From NCBI GenBank assembly GCA_020437755.1, contig JAGQVX010000011.1, positions 1 through 45,118 on the forward strand: 45,118 bases of DNA, read 5' to 3'. Positions 7,380 through 16,957 of this stretch are shown here, piece after piece. How positions within the stretch are numbered: the first letter of the stretch is position 1; each line of letters begins with the position of its first letter. This DNA is from Flavobacteriales bacterium (lineage in GTDB: Bacteria; Bacteroidota; Bacteroidia; Flavobacteriales_D; Sanyastnellaceae). Under the pieces are notes generated by a model. That model saw only the letters and a list, made by a program, of their open reading frames with translations. It was not told where the DNA came from and made no database searches. A program made the translations under genes and the position numbers.

Positions 7380-9494
7380 TTGGCTTTATGCCTTATAATA
7401 CCTGAACATATGTCACAAAGTCATCATCGAACTGCTGTCATTCGACTGCTGGAGGAGGGAGCTACGATTCCTTTTATTGCTCGGTACCGGAAAGAACAAA
7501 CCGGGGGTATGGACGAAGTGGAAATCGGGAGGATTCGCGATGAGCATGTGCAGCTGCAGGAACTAAATAAGCGTAAAGAAACCATTCTGTCCACCATTGG
7601 CGAACTCGGAGCGCTGACTCCTGAATTGAAACAAAGAATTGAAGAGTGTACGGATAAATCGGTGCTCGAAGACCTGTACCTTCCTTTCAAGCCCAAAAAG
7701 AAAACGAAGGCAACGGTAGCGCGGGAAAAGGGGCTGGAACCTCTGGCCGGAGCCTTGATGAAACAAGAATTAAATGACCCTGAGAGCTATGCGCAACGAT
7801 TTGTGAAGGGAGAAGTCCCGGATGTCGAAGAGGCGCTTGAAGGTGCGATGCATATTATGGCAGAGTGGATCAGTGAACGGGCATATGCGCGAAATAAACT
7901 TCGTGGAATGTTTATGCGGAACGGCACCATATACTCAGCTGTTGCAAAAGGAAAAGAGGACGCTGTCAAGTTTGCGGATTACTTCGATTATTCATCGCCC
8001 ATCCGACGGACGCCGGGACACAGACTCCTGGCGATGTTGCGCGGTGAGGCGGAAGGTGTGTTGAAGGTGCACGTGGAGCCCGAAAGAAATGAAGCACTTG
8101 ACATGCTCAACGGGATTTTTGTCAAGCAGCGCAATGCCTCGGGATCTTGGGTGGAGAAAGCGGTCAAAGATGCGTACATGCGTCTGCTGCGCGGACCCAT
8201 GGAAACCGAAACACGGCAGCACTATCGCTCCCTGGCCGAGGATGATGCAATTGTTGTTTTCGAACAAAACCTCGAGCAATTGCTTATGGCCCCGCCAGTT
8301 GGTCAGAAAGCTACCCTGGCTATTGATCCCGGTTTCCGCACGGGTTGCAAGGTTGTTTGTCTGGATGAACTGGGCAACTTGCGTGTCAACGCAACCATCT
8401 TCCCGCATCCTCCTCAAAAACAAAAGAAGGAAGCTGCGGCGAAAATCAGTCAGTTTGTTGAAGCGTACAAGATCGATGTAATCGCTGTTGGCGATGGCAC
8501 GGCAGGGAGGGAAACATTGGACTGGGTGCGACAGGATGTGTACAAAAAACGGCCTGTTGAGGTGTATTCCGTAAATGAGGATGGAGCATCGATTTATTCG
8601 GCGTCTGCCGTGGCCAGGGAGGAGTTCCCCAACTACGATGTGACCGTGCGGGGCGCGGTGAGTATTGGTCGAAGATTAATGGATCCTATGGGAGAGCTGG
8701 TGAAGATAGACCCGAAATCGATTGGCGTGGGACAATATCAGCACGATGTGGATCAGCGGAAATTGCAGGACCGGTTGCGGGCAACGGTGGAGCGCGTGGT
8801 GAACCGCGTGGGAGTTGATCTCAATTTGGCCAGCGAGTATTTACTGCGTTATATCTCGGGAATCACGCCGTCGGTGGCGGCCAATATTGTGGATCACCGC
8901 AACTCCGGTGGCGCGTTTCAGTCGCGTGAGGAGCTGCTTCAGGTGAAGGGGCTGGGGCCCAAGGCATTCGAGCAATGCGCGGGATTCCTGCGAATTTCGG
9001 GTGGTGCCGAGCCTTTGGATAATAGTTCGATTCACCCTGAACGCTATGCTTTGGTGAAGCGCATGGCGAAAGATGCGGGTATTTCAAGCGAGGCACTGCT
9101 GCCGGGCAGCTGGATGGATGGCGTGGAATTGAGCTCCTACCTGGGAGATGGCGTGGGACTGCCGACTTTGCAGGATATAGCGCGGGAAATTCAAAAACCG
9201 GGTCGCGACCCGAGGGGAAAAGCTCGTTCTTTTCGCTTTGCTGAAGGCATCCGCCAAATGTCGGATCTGCGCATAGGCATGAAGTTGCCCGGTAAAGTGA
9301 GCAATATTACCCGGTTTGGGGCTTTTGTGGATATTGGAGTAAAGCAGGATGGATTGGTGCACGTATCGAAGCTGGCCAATCGTTTTGTGAGCGATCCATT
9401 GGAAGTGGTCCGCTTGGGACAGGAGGTAGAAGTCACTGTTCTGGAGGTTGATGAATCCCGCAATCGTATCAATTTGAGCATGGTGGAGGCATAA
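7380..9494 (+). CDS. tex: Tex family transcription accessory / RNA-binding protein
   Basis: A cytoplasmic nucleic-acid-binding protein. In order it has: the Tex N-terminal helical region with the hallmark EEGATIPFIARYRKEQTGG (~25-43); the YqgF/RNase H-like domain starting LAIDPGFRTGCK (~312); the helix-hairpin-helix part with ASEYLLRYISGI.PSVAANI and VKGLGPKAFEQCAGF (~480-540); and a C-terminal S1 RNA-binding domain GKVSNITRFGAFVDIGVKQD (~640-704). The start is uncertain. TTG 7380 gives 704 residues, while the first ATG is at 7410, and the frame is open back to a stop at 7347. Tex proteins are usually somewhat longer at the N-terminus, so a non-ATG start at or before 7380 is favoured. The gene is divergent from ssrA. 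Confidence 0.93.
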   Translation: MALCLIIPEHMSQSHHRTAVIRLLEEGATIPFIARYRKEQTGGMDEVEIGRIRDEHVQLQELNKRKETILSTIGELGALTPELKQRIEECTDKSVLEDLYLPFKPKKKTKATVAREKGLEPLAGALMKQELNDPESYAQRFVKGEVPDVEEALEGAMHIMAEWISERAYARNKLRGMFMRNGTIYSAVAKGKEDAVKFADYFDYSSPIRRTPGHRLLAMLRGEAEGVLKVHVEPERNEALDMLNGIFVKQRNASGSWVEKAVKDAYMRLLRGPMETETRQHYRSLAEDDAIVVFEQNLEQLLMAPPVGQKATLAIDPGFRTGCKVVCLDELGNLRVNATIFPHPPQKQKKEAAAKISQFVEAYKIDVIAVGDGTAGRETLDWVRQDVYKKRPVEVYSVNEDGASIYSASAVAREEFPNYDVTVRGAVSIGRRLMDPMGELVKIDPKSIGVGQYQHDVDQRKLQDRLRATVERVVNRVGVDLNLASEYLLRYISGITPSVAANIVDHRNSGGAFQSREELLQVKGLGPKAFEQCAGFLRISGGAEPLDNSSIHPERYALVKRMAKDAGISSEALLPGSWMDGVELSSYLGDGVGLPTLQDIAREIQKPGRDPRGKARSFRFAEGIRQMSDLRIGMKLPGKVSNITRFGAFVDIGVKQDGLVHVSKLANRFVSDPLEVVRLGQEVEVTVLEVDESRNRINLSMVEA

Positions 9495-9662
9495 AGCCAA
9501 ATGGTGGGGCGCCTTCCAGTGGTTTCTTTTTTCACTTTTGATTTCGAATTGGACCCTGTTTGTTGGTCGAACAAAAGAATTTGATCTGTTACTTTTTGGA
9601 CTGTCGTTCGTCCTGCCTATATTGAATCACTATTTGGCCTTGTGCCTGAACTTTAACCAATT

Positions 9663-12044
9663 ATGAAACAAATCGTTACTCTCCTTTGCATTTTCGCAGC
9701 TCTTTCAGCAAATGCGCAGCTCAATTTAACATACCAAGGTCAGGTGAATTATGATCTGGATTTAAGTGATATTTGGGGCTATGCAGCTCCCAATGGCGAT
9801 GAATATGCCCTGGTAGGGGTATATAATGGGGTTTCCATTGTGGATGTAACCGATCCCACCAATCCCACCGAAGTCGCATTTGTGGATGGTGTGAATACCA
9901 TTTGGCGCGATATCAAAACCTGGGGTTCGTACGCGTATGTGACCAACGAAGGCGGTAACGGACTGGAAGTCATTGATTTATCAGATTTACCCAATTCTGT
10001 AAGTTCTTTTTCATGGACGCCCAACTTACCCGGGCTGGGAACCTTGAGTACGTGTCATAATATCTGGATGGATGAAAACGGCTACGCTTACCTTACCGGT
10101 TGCAACGTCAACAATGGAGGTATGCTGTATATCGATGTTTTCACGAACCCCGGAAACCCGTTTTTTGAGGGTGCCGGTCCGGCGGTTTATTCTCACGACT
10201 GCTATGTGCGCGACAATATTGCCTACAGCTGTGAGGTGTATAATGGCGTGTTTGGAGTATATGATGTTACCGATAAGCAGAACACCGTATTGCTTGGCAA
10301 TCAAGAGACTACAGGCGGCGTAACGCACAATTGCTGGCTGAATGATGCCGGAGATGTGCTTTTTGTGACAGATGAAACCAACAACGCACCGGTGGGATCG
10401 TACGACGTCACCGATCCAACCAACATAGTCCATTTGGATGATTTCGTGCCCTATGCTACGTTGGGAGAAGGCGTGATACCGCACAATGTTCATGTGTGGA
10501 ATGATTGGCTGATTATTTCGTATTACACCGATGGATGTATACTGGTTGATGGTTCGAATCCGTCCAATCTGATAGAAGTAGGAAATTTCGATACTTATAT
10601 TCCGGCCAATACCGGATATAACGGAGCGTGGGGAGCATATCCCTATTTACCTTCCGGAGTGGTGTTGGTGAGTGATATTGGGAATGGGTTGTACGTGCTG
10701 GAACCCACCTATGTCAACGCGTGCTGGCTGGAGGGAACGGTTACGAATGCTTCCACAACCGATCCATTGAGCGGGGCTGAGGTTGCGATTTTAACGACTA
10801 CCACGGCGGATCAGACCAATATTTCGGGATTTTATTCGACGGGTTACGCCGTATCAGGAATATACGATGTTGAAGTCAGCAAACCCGGCTTTATTCCGCA
10901 AACTGTGCAGGTGGAACTAATGAATGGTGAAACCGTGGAACTGAATGTGGCTCTCGAGGAATTGCCCAATTTCACGCTGACCGGAAACGTAGTTGATGCT
11001 GTGTCGGGAGATGCGGTACCGTTTGCCCAGGTGAGGGTGTTTAATGACGATTTTGACTTGCAATTCACTACGGATGCCGGTGGTTTGTTCAGTCTGAATA
11101 CCTTCTACGAAGGCACGTATGATGTGTACGGCGGGAAGTGGGGATATAAAACCGCATTTTTGGAAGACGCCGGCCTTACTATCGGTACTCCCACGGTTAC
11201 CATTGAGTTGGATTCCGGGTACGAAGATCCGTTTGCATTGGATTTGGGTTGGAGTACTCAGTTTAACGGCTGGTCGGGAGCCTGGGAACTCGGCGAACCT
11301 ATTGGGGTTTTTGACGATATGTTCAATGCACAGATTATTCCCGAATTTGACGTAGCAGAAGATATCGGTGACGATTGCTACATCACTGGAAATACGTCGG
11401 ATGTATTCAGTGGGGTTTTAGTGGGTGGACAAGCCCGATTGAACTCGCCTTCCATGGACCTTTCGGGTTATGACGATCCTTGGATTAGCTACTATGCGTG
11501 GTTTTGGAGTATAGATACCGAATTTGGAAATCCGGCCGATGGAGAGATGGTGTTGACCATTGACGACGGCAAGGCCAATTTGGGGTTGGATACAGTGGCT
11601 TTTGAAGCCTGGGAGACGCTGGATTGGCAGTTTCGCAGTGTACGAATATTGGATGTTACAACTCCCAATGCTGATATGAGCGTAAGTTTCGTAGCCAATA
11701 CCCCCGGGGATTTCAGTATCGCTTCGGACGCGGTCTTGGATTTCTTTATGGTAACAGAAGGAGATCCCACAATTGTGGACGACAAACCCCGATTGGTTGC
11801 TGGAATACAGATTTACCCCAATCCGTCAAATTCCGACTTTACCCTAAGCTATGACGCCACCTTATTCAGTAGCTCAGCTTATGCAGAAGTATTTGACCTC
11901 AGCGGAAAATTGGTCCAACGCGTTGCCCTGCATCAGCAGCAAGGACAGGTTCGTTGTGGAGCAGATTTGGAAGCCGGAGTTTATGTAGTGCGCATTTCCG
12001 ATGCCACTCTATCTAGTGAAGGAAAACTAGTGGTTAAGCGATAA
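9663..12044 (+). CDS. Secreted LVIVD-repeat (choice-of-anchor B) protein with T9SS sorting domain
   Basis: 793 residues. Signal peptide MKQIVTLLCIFAALSANAQ. Residues ~20-355 are LVIVD-like propeller repeats, seen as recurring units such as VGVYNGVSIVDVTDPTNP, GLEVIDLSDLP and VLVSDIGNGLYVLEP, with His-rich turns (THNCWL, PHNVHVW) typical of choice-of-anchor B proteins. Two carboxypeptidase-regulatory-like beta domains follow (WLEGTVTNAS.. ~355-440 and LTGNVVDAVSGDAVPFAQV ~440-520), then a jelly-roll-like region ~530-700. The end (~712-793) is a type A T9SS C-terminal domain: IQIYPNPSNSDFTL, VFDLSGKLVQR, LEAGVYVVRISD, KLVVKR. It is therefore probably exported by the type IX system to the cell surface or medium. 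It is monocistronic and closed by a strong terminator. Confidence 0.9.
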   Translation: MKQIVTLLCIFAALSANAQLNLTYQGQVNYDLDLSDIWGYAAPNGDEYALVGVYNGVSIVDVTDPTNPTEVAFVDGVNTIWRDIKTWGSYAYVTNEGGNGLEVIDLSDLPNSVSSFSWTPNLPGLGTLSTCHNIWMDENGYAYLTGCNVNNGGMLYIDVFTNPGNPFFEGAGPAVYSHDCYVRDNIAYSCEVYNGVFGVYDVTDKQNTVLLGNQETTGGVTHNCWLNDAGDVLFVTDETNNAPVGSYDVTDPTNIVHLDDFVPYATLGEGVIPHNVHVWNDWLIISYYTDGCILVDGSNPSNLIEVGNFDTYIPANTGYNGAWGAYPYLPSGVVLVSDIGNGLYVLEPTYVNACWLEGTVTNASTTDPLSGAEVAILTTTTADQTNISGFYSTGYAVSGIYDVEVSKPGFIPQTVQVELMNGETVELNVALEELPNFTLTGNVVDAVSGDAVPFAQVRVFNDDFDLQFTTDAGGLFSLNTFYEGTYDVYGGKWGYKTAFLEDAGLTIGTPTVTIELDSGYEDPFALDLGWSTQFNGWSGAWELGEPIGVFDDMFNAQIIPEFDVAEDIGDDCYITGNTSDVFSGVLVGGQARLNSPSMDLSGYDDPWISYYAWFWSIDTEFGNPADGEMVLTIDDGKANLGLDTVAFEAWETLDWQFRSVRILDVTTPNADMSVSFVANTPGDFSIASDAVLDFFMVTEGDPTIVDDKPRLVAGIQIYPNPSNSDFTLSYDATLFSSSAYAEVFDLSGKLVQRVALHQQQGQVRCGADLEAGVYVVRISDATLSSEGKLVVKR

Positions 12045-12064
12045 GAAACATTCATCTCATAAAA

Positions 12065-12090
12065 AAGGCTGCCTCATCAAAGGCAGCCTT
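12065..12090. terminator. Bidirectional rho-independent terminator
   Basis: AAGGCTGCCT-CATCAA-AGGCAGCCTT is a perfect 10-bp stem, flanked by an A-run on the left and TTTT on the right. It lies between the convergent genes ending at 12044 (plus) and 12111 (minus) and can serve both. Confidence 0.9.
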
Positions 12091-12110
12091 TTATGCTTAT
12101 TAAAGTTGAA

Positions 12111-12758
12111 TTAGTCTTTTCCGTATTCCTTTTTCCAGGCTTTGTACTTGTTCTTTTCAATGTCTTGAATGACTTTGTAGTACGAAGCAGCCCAAAAGTT
12201 TCTCAATCCGATACCGCCGGGTACCGTTTCAAATCGTTCTTGCAGCAAGACTTCTTTTGTATTCATGTTAATCACGGCGAAGTGATAAATAGCAATAGGT
12301 GCATTTTTGTCCATGCATTCGGCTATTAAAATCAATCCCAAACCTGTTTTGCCTTCGAAGTCATACGTCTTGGCAATACCTTGAATGTCATCTGGAGAAA
12401 GGGGAGTGTTGGTATAAGCCTCCATTTCAGCTACATCCGCTTCACCGTTTCTTTTCATGACCATCTCAATCGAGTTGGTAATCTTTTCTTTGCGCACCAT
12501 ACCTCGAATGTCATACTTGGCCGATTCGTTAACGATGAGGTAGTTCCACTTTGGGAAATAGGTCTCTTTCACTTGCACTACGCTTCGGTCTCCGGCATCG
12601 GCAAATTCGCTGAAATCACCGATCAGCTTCACCTGTGAATAGTCTATTCCCAGCCAATGAATTTCCGTATCGCTTTTTTGAAAAAGGTCGGAAAGGCTTT
12701 GCGCCTGTAGCGAACAAGTCAGGAGCAATGCGGCAAATAGAGATAGAATTTTGTTCAT
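12111..12758 (-). CDS. Exported protein of unknown function
   Basis: 215 residues from ATG 12758. This start is preferred over an upstream in-frame ATG at 12815 because it gives a proper signal peptide, MNKILSLFAALLLTCSLQAQ. The mature protein starts SLSDLFQKSDTEIHWLGIDYSQVKLIGDF and has a mixed alpha/beta pattern with a conserved-looking core IAKTYDFEGKTGLGLILIAE and a basic C-terminus (KYKAWKKEYGKD). There is no lipobox cysteine and no T9SS domain, so a periplasmic location is likely. I do not recognise the family with certainty. It resembles small Bacteroidota exported proteins annotated only as hypothetical. It is divergent from the lipoprotein gene at 12816. Confidence 0.8.
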   Translation of the reverse strand: MNKILSLFAALLLTCSLQAQSLSDLFQKSDTEIHWLGIDYSQVKLIGDFSEFADAGDRSVVQVKETYFPKWNYLIVNESAKYDIRGMVRKEKITNSIEMVMKRNGEADVAEMEAYTNTPLSPDDIQGIAKTYDFEGKTGLGLILIAECMDKNAPIAIYHFAVINMNTKEVLLQERFETVPGGIGLRNFWAASYYKVIQDIEKNKYKAWKKEYGKD

Positions 12759-12815
12759 TTTAAATAGTTTAGAGGGTTTTGTGTTTAGGAGGACTAAGTT
12801 AGTAAACCTGTTCAA

Positions 12816-15800
12816 ATGGAAAAATTGTCGCGTCGCAGGTGGATGTTGTATCTTCGATACATGATAAGGAGAGCATGTTTACCCGTTCTGTTTGTGTTTA
12901 TAGCCGGGTGTCAGTCGCAGCAGGAAGTTGTTGAGTCTTCGGACAATACCGGGCATTCTCAAATGCCGCTGTTCACCCGGGTGGATCCTTCGCATTCCGG
13001 GGTCGACTTTATGAACCAGGTCATTGAATCTCCGGAACGGAATATTTCTGATTTCGACTACTTTTTCAACGGTTCGGGTGTGGCTGTTGGCGATGTGAAC
13101 AACGATGGGAAACCCGATATATTTTTTGCGGGAAATGATGCTGAGAACCGACTGTACCTGAATAAAGGGAACCTCCGGTTTGAGGACGTATCCGTAAAAG
13201 CGGGAATTATAACAGGGAAGTGGAGCACGGGAGTGACCATGGCAGATATCAACGGAGATGGTTGGCTTGATATTTTCGTGGCCAATAGTGGTCCGGAAAC
13301 ACTTGACCAAAGCATTGCGAATGACGTATTCATCAATCAACAGGATGGAACATTTGCCAATGAAGCCAAGTCACGGGGGTTGGATCATGAAACCTATACC
13401 ACGCAAGGGTATTTTGTAGACATTGACCGAGATGGAGATCTGGATTTGTGGGAGTTGAATCATGCTGAACGCAAGTGGGGAAATTTTGCAAGTGACTGGG
13501 TTTCGCTGGTGAAACAAGCTCCCGATGAACGCAAGCAGCCCCATTACAACCGCTGCTTCGAGCAGCAGGAGGATGGAACATTTATCGATGTTTCGGCTCG
13601 CAATAGCCTGAGAAGTCTGGGGTTCGGTTTGGGTTTGGCGGTATCGGATTTCGACAATAACGGTTTGGCGGATGCCTATTTAACCAACGACTATTTCGTG
13701 CCTGATTATTTATATATGAACTTCAGTCAGGGGAAGTTCAAGGACGAATTGCAACAACGCATGCCACACACGTCGTTTTATTCGATGGGTGCGGATGCAG
13801 CAGACTTCAACAATGACGGTTGGATTGACCTCATGGTTCTCGACATGACTCCCGGCGACTATGTGAGGAGTAAAATCAATATGAGCAGCATGAATGTGCC
13901 CGAGTACCGGTTTCTTACGGAGACTATGGATTTTGTGCCTCAGTACATGTTAAACACCCTTCAACAAAACAAGGGAGGCGGCGTATTCAGCGACGTTGCG
14001 CTATTCACAGGAACGGCTAAAACCGACTGGAGTTGGGCTCCGCTCTTTGCCGATTTTGATAATGATGGCTGGCAGGATTTGTATGTCACCAATGGTATTT
14101 TCAGAGATATAAAAAATAACGACTGGCGCACCCGGATTCGCGAAATGCAAAGGACCCCCGAGTGGTCGCGTGCAGTATACTTCCAGGAACTGCTCAAAGC
14201 ACCGCAAACACCGTTGGTGAATCCACTTTTTCACAATGAAGGTGGACAACACTTTACAGATGTAGCAGCAGAGTGGGGGATGGATGTACCCGGATTTTCC
14301 AATGGGGCAGCCTATGGTGATTTCGATGCGGATGGCGACCTTGATTTGGTCGTGAACGACTTGAATGCAACGGCTGAAATATGGGAGAACCACGCGTCTG
14401 ATCAGCTCAAAAATCATTGGATTCAGGTGAAACTCATTGGTCCGGCAGCGGCCATTGAAGGTTCGCGTGTTGAGGTATATTCTGCCGGGTCGTTTCAAGT
14501 ACGAGAGTGGCGTCATACGCGGGGTTACGAGTCGTGTGTAGAGCCGCTGATCCACGTGGGGGTAGGAGCCATGAAAAAGGTCGATATCACCATCAATTGG
14601 CCCGATGGCACTTCGTCATTTCTCGAGGACCAGTCGGTTGACCGACGGTTGGAAGTGCGTATGGATGAGGTGGAGCATGTGCCCCTTGCTATTGCGCGTC
14701 CAAAGCCGCTGTTCAACGACGTTACAGCAGGAAAGTGCAGTCCGGTGCCTCGTCACAGGGAGAATGTGTGGGATGATTTTGAGGTGGAGGTTTTGCTTCC
14801 TCATCGCATGTCGCGCAACGGTCCGGCTGTGGCCACTGCCGACATTAATGGCGACGGGATCGACGATTGGTTTATGGGCTCGGGCCGGGGAATTCCCGAT
14901 CAATTCTACTTGTCTACCGCCGATGGCAAGTGGCTGAACGCCTCTGAACGGGTGCAATCCGCCCGAACTGCCGAGCCAATCGATGCTGCATTTGTCGATA
15001 TCGATCAGGATGGTGATTTGGACTTGTACATTGCCAATGGCGGAGGAGGGGAGTACGCGGAATTTGCACCGTACACCCGCGACGAATTGCTGATCAACAA
15101 TGGCACAGGAGTTTTTCAGCCATCCGGCAAATGGGAAGCCGATTCCACGTGCAGTCAGACGGTTAAAATCATTGATGTGAATGCAGATGGCCGTCCGGAT
15201 GTGTACGTAGGCGCTGGATTTGTGCCCGGGAAATACGGGTTGAGCCAGCGTTCTTATTTGTATGTGAATACTTCCCGCGGATTGGAAGATCAGACCGAAA
15301 AATGGTTTGGTGCGCACCAGGATCACGGCTCGGTGTATGATGCCGTGGTGGAGGATTTGGACGGTGATGGTCGCATGGATTTGGTTGTTGTGGGTGAGTG
15401 GACCCCTGTGCAGGTTTACATGAATCGCGGAGATCGGTTTGAACGGGTAGAAGATGATGCCATTCGGCAAATGATTGGCTGGTGGAGATGCATTGTTCCG
15501 TGGGACTATGATTCAGATGGCGATGTCGATTTGTTCGTTGGAAATATTGGCGAGAACAACAAGTTTCATCCAAGTCCCGAAAGGCCTCTTCAGTTGTTTG
15601 CCGATGACCTGGATTCCAATGGGACATGGGATGTAGTATTGAGTTCAACCTACAATGGTGTACTAAAACCCGTGAGAGGAAAGGAGTGCTCTACAGCCCA
15701 AATGCCATTTATCAGCGAGAAGTTTGACACGTACGAAGCGTTTGCTACTTCAGGGCTGTACAACATGTTTGCGGAAGAAACACTGGATTACGCAGCACAT

Positions 15801-16193
15801 CAGCAATGCAATCGAATGGAGCACGTGTTGCTTCAGAACGATGGCTCCGGACATTTTACCGAAGTTCCGCTTCCTCACGAAATGCAGTCGGGGCCTGTCT
15901 TCGCAGCTCTTCCGATTTCCTTGCCCCATGGCAAGCCTTCGCTTTTATTGGCCGGTGGAATGAGCTACACCGAGGTTGAAACAACGCCATACGACAGTAA
16001 CAGGGGAATGGTGTTGACCTATGATCCCGGGTCATTGGAAGGCCCTTGGCAGGTGGAGAGCAACGTGGTTGATATGGGGGTGGATTTACAGGGCGATGTC
16101 CAGCACCTGTTGCGGTTGAACGGCCCCGGTCAACAGCCCATATTGGTGGTCAGGAACAGCGTTGAGGTGATGTTTTTGGAGGAGGTGAGGTAG
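12816..16193 (+). CDS. Surface lipoprotein with FG-GAP/VCBS repeats and ASPIC/UnbV domain (CRTAC1 family)
   Basis: 1125 residues. The N-terminus is a lipoprotein signal: basic start, hydrophobic stretch and lipobox FIAGC with C32 as the lipidated residue. Many calcium-binding FG-GAP repeats follow, marked by D-x-N-x-D-G motifs (VGDVNNDGKPDIFFAG, MADINGDGWLDIFVA, FADFDNDGWQDLYV, YGDFDADGDLDLVV), in two blocks (~65-480 and ~655-960). Between them is an ASPIC/UnbV domain (~530-620: NHWIQVKLIG..., VDITINWPDGT). Such proteins are usually outer-membrane-exposed beta-propellers in Bacteroidota; substrates are rarely known. ATG 12816 is used, but ATGs at codons 10 and 16 would also keep the lipobox. 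It ends 21 bases before the convergent toxin gene. Confidence 0.9.
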   Translation: MEKLSRRRWMLYLRYMIRRACLPVLFVFIAGCQSQQEVVESSDNTGHSQMPLFTRVDPSHSGVDFMNQVIESPERNISDFDYFFNGSGVAVGDVNNDGKPDIFFAGNDAENRLYLNKGNLRFEDVSVKAGIITGKWSTGVTMADINGDGWLDIFVANSGPETLDQSIANDVFINQQDGTFANEAKSRGLDHETYTTQGYFVDIDRDGDLDLWELNHAERKWGNFASDWVSLVKQAPDERKQPHYNRCFEQQEDGTFIDVSARNSLRSLGFGLGLAVSDFDNNGLADAYLTNDYFVPDYLYMNFSQGKFKDELQQRMPHTSFYSMGADAADFNNDGWIDLMVLDMTPGDYVRSKINMSSMNVPEYRFLTETMDFVPQYMLNTLQQNKGGGVFSDVALFTGTAKTDWSWAPLFADFDNDGWQDLYVTNGIFRDIKNNDWRTRIREMQRTPEWSRAVYFQELLKAPQTPLVNPLFHNEGGQHFTDVAAEWGMDVPGFSNGAAYGDFDADGDLDLVVNDLNATAEIWENHASDQLKNHWIQVKLIGPAAAIEGSRVEVYSAGSFQVREWRHTRGYESCVEPLIHVGVGAMKKVDITINWPDGTSSFLEDQSVDRRLEVRMDEVEHVPLAIARPKPLFNDVTAGKCSPVPRHRENVWDDFEVEVLLPHRMSRNGPAVATADINGDGIDDWFMGSGRGIPDQFYLSTADGKWLNASERVQSARTAEPIDAAFVDIDQDGDLDLYIANGGGGEYAEFAPYTRDELLINNGTGVFQPSGKWEADSTCSQTVKIIDVNADGRPDVYVGAGFVPGKYGLSQRSYLYVNTSRGLEDQTEKWFGAHQDHGSVYDAVVEDLDGDGRMDLVVVGEWTPVQVYMNRGDRFERVEDDAIRQMIGWWRCIVPWDYDSDGDVDLFVGNIGENNKFHPSPERPLQLFADDLDSNGTWDVVLSSTYNGVLKPVRGKECSTAQMPFISEKFDTYEAFATSGLYNMFAEETLDYAAHQQCNRMEHVLLQNDGSGHFTEVPLPHEMQSGPVFAALPISLPHGKPSLLLAGGMSYTEVETTPYDSNRGMVLTYDPGSLEGPWQVESNVVDMGVDLQGDVQHLLRLNGPGQQPILVVRNSVEVMFLEEVR

Positions 16194-16214
16194 GTGAGCT
16201 TATAATTGATACCC

Positions 16215-16631
16215 TCATGATTCCTGAGATACAAATTCTTCTGCAGTAAAAACCGGAATTTGAGCATTTTTGAAATCTTTCTTGTTTCGGGTTATAATAC
16301 ATTCCATATTATTTTCAATTGCCGTATAGTATTGAATTCCGTCCTCATAGTCTGTGAAGAGTTCATCACTGAGCGACAAATCAATGATTTTACTATCAAG
16401 AGGTAATAATTTTAAGAGAACTCTGAGTTTTCTAAGAATAGCACTGACTTCCTGTCCTTTCTTTTGGCGACTCAGGATGTAATGAATATTTGCAACTGAA
16501 AGTGCAGAGATATGCAGAGTTATTTTTTCTTTATCAGCCAGTGAAAAGAGATCCGCAGCCGAAGTATAAAACGGCTCACGTTCTGAAAAAAGGTCAATTA
16601 CAATGTTGGTGTCGACGAAGATCTGCCTCAT
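16215..16631 (-). CDS. PIN-domain ribonuclease toxin (VapC-like)
   Basis: 138 residues. PIN nucleases cut RNA using clustered acidic residues and Mg2+. Here the N-terminal strand IFVDTNIVIDLF gives D7, the DYEDGIQYYTA segment gives E96/D97, and ITRNKKDF gives D119, in the normal order. The start overlaps the antitoxin stop in the ATGA manner (16628-16631), the hallmark of a translationally coupled toxin-antitoxin operon. Length and architecture are complete, so it is likely active. The target RNA is unknown. Confidence 0.9.
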   Translation of the reverse strand: MRQIFVDTNIVIDLFSEREPFYTSAADLFSLADKEKITLHISALSVANIHYILSRQKKGQEVSAILRKLRVLLKLLPLDSKIIDLSLSDELFTDYEDGIQYYTAIENNMECIITRNKKDFKNAQIPVFTAEEFVSQES

Positions 16632-16873
16632 TTGTATTTTTCAATCAAATAGTTTGTGTAGGCGTTTTTATCTTCGGCTTCTTTTGGGTCGTCAATGATC
16701 CCACTAAGGCTTTTAACCAATGGTGTAATGTCATTGGCAACTTTCTTTTTTCTTGTAAGAGAGGCAAGATACATCTCGATAAGTTTGGAAAGGCTAATAT
16801 CATTCGCTCTAGCGTACATTTTGGCCTGTTCAATTACATTTTCATTCAGGCTCAGAGTGAGTTTCTTATCCAT
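16628..16873 (-). CDS. Ribbon-helix-helix-type antitoxin (DUF6364-like)
   Basis: 81 residues. The N-terminal half, KKLTLSLNENVIEQAKMYA followed by SLSKLIEMYLASL, is a strand-helix-helix pattern of RHH DNA-binding proteins. The C-terminal tail (IIDDPKEAEDKNAYTNYLIEKY) would wrap the toxin. It is the first gene of the operon, with the PIN toxin overlapping its stop codon. A promoter core between two direct repeats lies just upstream, so autorepression is expected. Confidence 0.88.
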   Translation of the reverse strand: MDKKLTLSLNENVIEQAKMYARANDISLSKLIEMYLASLTRKKKVANDITPLVKSLSGIIDDPKEAEDKNAYTNYLIEKYK

Positions 16874-16878
16874 ACTTC

Positions 16879-16913
16879 AATTCTTTACGTGCAAATGTAA
16901 TAATTCTTTACGT
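16879..16913 (-). promoter_or_regulatory. Toxin-antitoxin promoter flanked by direct-repeat operator
   Basis: On the minus strand ACGTAAAGAATT occurs twice (16913-16902 and 16890-16879), 23 bases apart, or about two helical turns. Between them is the -7 element TACATTTG (16899-16892), an exact TAnnTTTG. RHH antitoxins bind such repeated half-sites, so binding here would block the promoter. Confidence 0.6.
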
Positions 16914-16957
16914 ATAAATTAGCAGATTGTTGTGGAGATTAAAAGCTAATTATGCTG

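Noticed and set aside
14616-15470. 284-codon minus-strand open frame
   Set aside because: It lies wholly antisense to the FG-GAP lipoprotein, has no motif, and arises from the codon pattern of the repeats.
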